A DNA stretch of 64,000 nucleotides, from contig JAIUPH010000040.1 of assembly GCA_020161065.1 (NCBI GenBank), forward strand, positions 1-64,000, read 5' to 3'. The number at the start of each line of letters is the position of its first letter. Positions within the stretch are counted from its first letter, which is position 1. The translations under genes and the position numbers were made by a program. Positions 60,531 to 64,000 of this stretch are shown here, in pieces. Source of the stretch: Pseudomonadota bacterium. GTDB lineage: Bacteria; Pseudomonadota; Gammaproteobacteria; Burkholderiales; Burkholderiaceae_C. The notes under the pieces were generated by a model. That model searched no databases, had not been told where the DNA came from, and saw only the letters and a program-made list of their open reading frames with translations.

Positions 60531-60550
60531 TGTTCGTGTGTGTTCGTGTG
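60531..60550. repeat. Tandem 10-bp repeat in the divergent promoter region
   Basis: TGTTCGTGTG twice in direct repeat within the 243-base region separating the two divergent arms of the island (60507-60749). A GC palindrome (about 60680-60693) also lies there. No confident -35/-10 pair was found. This is the most likely place for the LAL activator to bind. Confidence 0.5.
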
Positions 60551-60749
60551 TGCTTGTCGGTGCGGGTCGATGCGATCGATGGCGGCATTGTTCGGAGCAC
60601 CGTGCGCGGCCGCGCCGTCCGATCGGGTGATTCAGGCGCGGCGGTAGCGGCGGCGCAAACCGCACGTCCAGACGATTCGCCGGCGCCGCCGGCGATCGAA
60701 CATGGCCGCCACGGTCGAAGCAACGGCCTGCAGCGCGAGGCGGGAACAG

Positions 60750-61913
60750 ATGAGCGGACCTCTACGGGGCCTGAAGGTGGTGGAGATGGCGGGCATCGGC
60801 CCCGGCCCCTTCTGCGGCATGATGCTGGCCGACATGGGCGCCGACGTGGTGCGCATCGACCGCGCGGGGCCCGCCGCGGCCGGACCATCCGCCCCGCCGC
60901 GCTTCGACGTCAACGGCCGCGGCAAGCGCACGCTGGCACTCGACCTCAAGACAGCCGCCGGCACCGCGCAGGCGCTGGACCTGATCGCCCACGCCGACGC
61001 GCTGATCGAAGGCTTTCGCCCCGGCGTGATGGAGCGCCTGGGCCTCGGCCCCGAGCCCTGCCTGGCGCGCAACCCGCGGCTGGTGTATGGCCGCATGACG
61101 GGCTGGGGCCAGTCCGGGCCGCTGGCCCCTGCCGCCGGGCACGACCTGAACTACATCGCCATCAGCGGCCTGCTCGGCGCGATGGGGCGGCCCGACGAGC
61201 CGCCGCCACCGCCGCTGAACCTGGTGGGCGACTACGGCGGCGGCGCGATGCTGCTGGCCTTCGGCATCGCCTGCGCGCTGTTCGAAGCCCGCGCCAGCGG
61301 CCAGGGCCAGGTGGTGGACGCGGCGATGAGCGACGGCTCCGCCCTGCTCGGCGCCATGCTCTACGGCCTGAAGGCCGCCGGCGCCTGGAGCGCGCGCCGC
61401 GGCAGCAACCTGCTCGACGGCGCGGCGCCGTTCTACGACACCTACGAATGCGCCGACGGCAAGTACGTGGCCATCGGCTCGGTCGAGCCGGCGTTCTATG
61501 CCCAGCTCATCGCGGCCCTGAAGCTGTCGGGCCCGGCCTTCGCGCAGCAGATGGACAAGCGCCATTGGCCCGAGATGAAGCAGCAGGTGGCCGCGGCCTT
61601 CGCGACGCGCAGCCGCGCCGAATGGGTCGAGGCGATGCAGGGCACCGACATCTGCTTCGCGCCGGTGCTCGACATGGACGAGGCGCCGGCGCATGCCCAC
61701 AACGTGGCGCGCCGCACCTTCGTCGAGATCGACGGCGTCACCCAGCCGGCGCCGGCGCCGCGCTTCTCGCGCACCGTGGCCGCCGTGCGCCACGCGCCCG
61801 GCCAGGGCGCGACCACCGTCGCCGCGCTGCTGGCCGCGTGGGGCGGCGAGCGCGGCGCCGCGCCGCCGCCCGGCGACCCCCTTTCTTCAACCCACCAGGA
61901 AGTTGCAGCATGA
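60750..61913 (+). CDS. Alpha-methylacyl-CoA racemase (CaiB/BaiF, family III CoA-transferase fold)
   Basis: 387-residue protein. [20 protein letters not shown] at residues 16-35 is typical of alpha-methylacyl-CoA racemases, and the catalytic pair of that group is in place: His131 ([12 protein letters not shown]) and Asp161 ([10 protein letters not shown]). The enzyme would epimerise 2-methylacyl-CoA so that a stereospecific dehydrogenase can act. ATG 60750 after GAGGCGGGA is preferred; ATG 60702 would add 16 unrelated residues. The stop overlaps the thiolase gene by 4 bases. A CoA transferase cannot be fully excluded. Confidence 0.9.
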   Translation: MSGPLRGLKVVEMAGIGPGPFCGMMLADMGADVVRIDRAGPAAAGPSAPPRFDVNGRGKRTLALDLKTAAGTAQALDLIAHADALIEGFRPGVMERLGLGPEPCLARNPRLVYGRMTGWGQSGPLAPAAGHDLNYIAISGLLGAMGRPDEPPPPPLNLVGDYGGGAMLLAFGIACALFEARASGQGQVVDAAMSDGSALLGAMLYGLKAAGAWSARRGSNLLDGAAPFYDTYECADGKYVAIGSVEPAFYAQLIAALKLSGPAFAQQMDKRHWPEMKQQVAAAFATRSRAEWVEAMQGTDICFAPVLDMDEAPAHAHNVARRTFVEIDGVTQPAPAPRFSRTVAAVRHAPGQGATTVAALLAAWGGERGAAPPPGDPLSSTHQEVAA

Positions 61914-63097
61914 CGCAAGCCGTCGTCGTCGCGGGGGTCGGCATGATCCCCTTCACCAAGCCCGGAGCCGGCGGCTCCTACGTCGAGATGGGCGCCGAGG
62001 CCGCGCGCCGCGCGCTGGCCGACGCCGGCGTCGACTACCGGCACGTGCAGCAGGCCTACGCCGGCTACGTCTACGGCGACTCGACCTGCGGCCAGTCGGC
62101 GCTGTACGAGGTGGGCCTCACCGGCATCCCGGTGGTCAACGTCAACAACAACTGCTCGACCGGTTCGTCGGCGCTGTTCCTGGCGCGCCAGGCGGTCGAC
62201 AGCGGCGCCGTCGACTGCGCGCTGGCCCTCGGCTTCGAGCAGATGCAGCCCGGCGCGCTGAAGTCGCACTGGGACGACCGCCCGGCGGCGATGGCCAAGG
62301 GCAACGCCGTGGTCCGCCAGCTCACCGGCGACGTCGACGGCCTGCCCGCCGCGCTGCGCATGTTCGGCGGCGCCGGCCGCGAGCACATGCGCCAGTACGG
62401 CACGACGATGGAAACCTTCGCCGCGATCCGCGCCAAGGCCAGCCGCCATGCGGCGAACAACCCGCTGGCCATCTTCCGCAAGGTGGTCAGCACCGAGGAC
62501 GTGATGGCCGACCAGCCGGTGTGGCCGGGCGTGATGACGCGGCTGATGGCCTGCCCGCCGACCTGCGGCGCGGCGGCGGCGCTGGTCGTCTCCCAGCCCT
62601 TCGCGAAGCGCCACGGCCTGCGCACCCAGGTGCGCATCCTCGCGCAGGCGATGACGACCGACGGCCCCAGCTCGTTCGAGCCGCCGTCGCTGATCCGCGC
62701 CGTCGGCTTCGACATGGCGCGCGCCGCCGCCGGCCAGGTCTACGAGCGCGCCGGCGTCGGCCCCGAGGACATCCGCGTCGCCGAGCTGCACGACTGCTTC
62801 GCCCACAACGAGCTGCTGACCTACGAGGCGCTGGGCTTGTGCCCCGAGGGCGGCGCCGCGAAGTTCGTCGCCGACGGCGACAACACCTACGGCGGCCGCG
62901 TCGTCACCAACCCCTCGGGTGGCTTGTTATCCAAGGGCCATCCGCTGGGCGCCACCGGGCTGGCGCAGTGCTTCGAGCTGACGCAGCAGTTGCGCGGCAA
63001 CGCCGAGGCGCGCCAGGTCGACGGCGTGCAGCTCGCGCTGCAGCACAACCTGGGCCTCGGCGGCGCCTGCGTCGTCACGCTGTACGGCCGCGGCTGA
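61910..63097 (+). CDS. SCP-x type thiolase (acetyl-CoA acetyltransferase family)
   Basis: 395-residue thiolase of the sterol-carrier-protein-x group, which cleaves 3-oxoacyl-CoAs including 2-methyl-branched ones. The acyl-accepting cysteine is Cys82 in [51 protein letters not shown] and [15 protein letters not shown] complete the active site. No SCP-2 domain is fused. ATG 61910 overlaps the racemase stop (ATGA). Followed 28 bases later by two MaoC-type genes, an order seen in branched-chain and steroid side-chain degradation clusters. Confidence 0.93.
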   Translation: MTQAVVVAGVGMIPFTKPGAGGSYVEMGAEAARRALADAGVDYRHVQQAYAGYVYGDSTCGQSALYEVGLTGIPVVNVNNNCSTGSSALFLARQAVDSGAVDCALALGFEQMQPGALKSHWDDRPAAMAKGNAVVRQLTGDVDGLPAALRMFGGAGREHMRQYGTTMETFAAIRAKASRHAANNPLAIFRKVVSTEDVMADQPVWPGVMTRLMACPPTCGAAAALVVSQPFAKRHGLRTQVRILAQAMTTDGPSSFEPPSLIRAVGFDMARAAAGQVYERAGVGPEDIRVAELHDCFAHNELLTYEALGLCPEGGAAKFVADGDNTYGGRVVTNPSGGLLSKGHPLGATGLAQCFELTQQLRGNAEARQVDGVQLALQHNLGLGGACVVTLYGRG

Positions 63098-63125
63098 ATC
63101 GGGTCCATCGAAAGGAAGCGAAGAC

Positions 63126-63569
63126 ATGGCAGACAAGAGCTTGATCGGCCGCGTGCTGAACCACGGCAAGGTCGACGTCGAGAAGGGGCGGCTGCGCTTC
63201 TTCGCCAAGGCCACCGGCCAGGCCGATCCGGTCTACAGCGACGAGGCGGCGGCGCGCGACGCCGGCCACCCGGCGCTGCCGGTGCCGCCGACTTTCCTGA
63301 TGTGCCTGAACAGCGAGGTCGGCAGCCTGCTCGACACGCTGAACACGCTGCGACTCGACCTCGGCCGCATCCTGCATGCCGAGCAGGCCTTCGACTACCA
63401 CCGCGCGGCCTACGCCGGCGACACGCTGAGCTTCGAGACCAAGGTGGCCGACGTCTACGAGAAGAAGGGCGGCGCGCTGCTCTTCGTCGTCAACCAGACG
63501 CGGGTGACCAACCAGCGCGGCGAGCATGTCGCCGACCTGCGCAGCACGATCGTGCAGCGCAACGCCTGA
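63126..63569 (+). CDS. MaoC-like N-terminal dehydratase-type subunit
   Basis: 147-residue hot-dog-fold protein of the FAS1-like dehydratase/MaoC N-terminal group. The hydratase-2 motif is degenerate: FFAKATGQADPVYSDEAAA lacks the Asp and His of the active motif, while PALPVPPTFLMCLN and YHRAAYAGDTLSF match the family. It is therefore likely the non-catalytic half of a heteromeric enoyl-CoA hydratase with the next gene, as in ChsH1/ChsH2-type enzymes of steroid degradation. ATG 63126 with GAAAGGAAG upstream. Confidence 0.88.
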   Translation: MADKSLIGRVLNHGKVDVEKGRLRFFAKATGQADPVYSDEAAARDAGHPALPVPPTFLMCLNSEVGSLLDTLNTLRLDLGRILHAEQAFDYHRAAYAGDTLSFETKVADVYEKKGGALLFVVNQTRVTNQRGEHVADLRSTIVQRNA

Positions 63570-63583
63570 GAGGAGCCGGCACG

Positions 63584-64000
63584 ATGAACAAGTCCCTGAG
63601 CCACGCCGACGTGAAGGTCGGCGACACGCTGCCGGCGCTGACGCTGCCGGCCATCGGCCGCACCACGCTGGCGCTGTACGCCGGCGCTTCGGGCGACCAC
63701 AACCCGATCCACATCGACATCGACTTCGCGCGCCGCTCGCGCATGCCCGACGTGTTCGCCCACGGCATGCTGTCGGCCGCCTACGTGGCGCGCGCGCTCA
63801 CCGACTGGGCGCCGCAGCGCCAGCTGCGCAGCCTGGCGCTGCGCTTCACCGGCATCACCCACCTGGGCCACCGGCCGACCTGCAGCGGCCGCGTGACCGA
63901 GACCTTCGAGGCCGGCGGCGAACGCCGCGCCAGGGTCGAGCTGCGCTGCGCCAACCAGTACGGCGAGGACAAGATCGTCGGCGAAGCCGTGCTGGCGCTG
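63584..64000 (+). CDS. MaoC family enoyl-CoA hydratase subunit (partial, runs off the window)
   Basis: 139 codons are visible with no stop. The hydratase-2 active motif is intact: YAGASGDHNPIHIDIDFAR, with the catalytic Asp and His, followed by DVFAHGMLSAAYVARALTDW. ATG 63584 lies 14 bases after the preceding gene, with AGAGGAG as ribosome-binding site. Together with the degenerate partner it would hydrate a bulky 2-enoyl-CoA. Only a few residues of the C-terminus should be missing if it has the usual length of about 140-150. Confidence 0.9.
   Translation, partial: MNKSLSHADVKVGDTLPALTLPAIGRTTLALYAGASGDHNPIHIDIDFARRSRMPDVFAHGMLSAAYVARALTDWAPQRQLRSLALRFTGITHLGHRPTCSGRVTETFEAGGERRARVELRCANQYGEDKIVGEAVLAL

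Overview
The window is GC-rich, gene-dense chromosomal DNA, most probably from a betaproteobacterium of the order Burkholderiales (the Rubrivivax/Leptothrix/Methylibium neighbourhood is my best guess). I infer this from gene orders typical of that order: tRNA-Leu-tig-clpP-clpX-lon, ilvI-ilvH-ilvC-pssA-leuA, nadE-glnB, an ECF sigma factor followed by DUF3619, DUF3106 and RDD proteins, and hpnCDE. No rRNA, insertion sequence, prophage or CRISPR array was seen. No stretch longer than 300 bases lacks a gene; the longest gaps are 31431-31694, 2215-2477, 60507-60749 and 45601-45839.

Left part (1-18.4 kb), almost all on the minus strand: the 5' portion of sucA, a small cysteine-cluster protein, an acyl-CoA dehydrogenase translationally coupled to a nitronate monooxygenase-like protein, etfBA with its terminator, three tRNAs (Gly, Cys, Leu), lon behind a good sigma-32 promoter, clpX, clpP, tig, tRNA-Leu, and a two-gene RND efflux pump with a TetR-type operator but no adjacent repressor.

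Middle part (18.5-45.6 kb): squalene genes hpnCDE running into an IclR regulator; pbpG; the branched-chain amino-acid operon ilvI-ilvH-ilvC-pssA, then a leucine attenuator (19-residue leader peptide and terminator hairpin) and two different isopropylmalate synthases in tandem; a sigma factor/DUF3619/DUF3106/RDD unit; dgkA, a LOG protein; glnB-nadE; a FemAB-like acyltransferase; soluble pyrophosphatase divergent from a membrane pyrophosphatase carrying a C-terminal OmpA-like domain; an atypical B12-type radical SAM protein; and a fused substrate-binding/permease ABC protein without an ATPase.

Right part (45.8-64 kb): a catabolic island. An acyl-CoA synthetase and a large MalT-type LuxR (LAL) regulator face a ten-gene minus-strand run (zinc alcohol dehydrogenase, SDR, HSL-type esterase, PhaE/PhaM-like protein, class III-like PHA synthase, GNAT, secreted lipoprotein, DUF1254/DUF1214 protein, SDR, crotonase). 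A divergent plus-strand run encodes an alpha-methylacyl-CoA racemase, SCP-x type thiolase and two MaoC-type proteins and leaves the window. The enzyme set fits beta-oxidation of a methyl-branched or alicyclic acid entering as an alcohol or ester, linked to PHA-synthase-like chemistry. The actual substrate cannot be read from the sequence. This island and the pyrophosphatase-OmpA fusion are the most interesting content.
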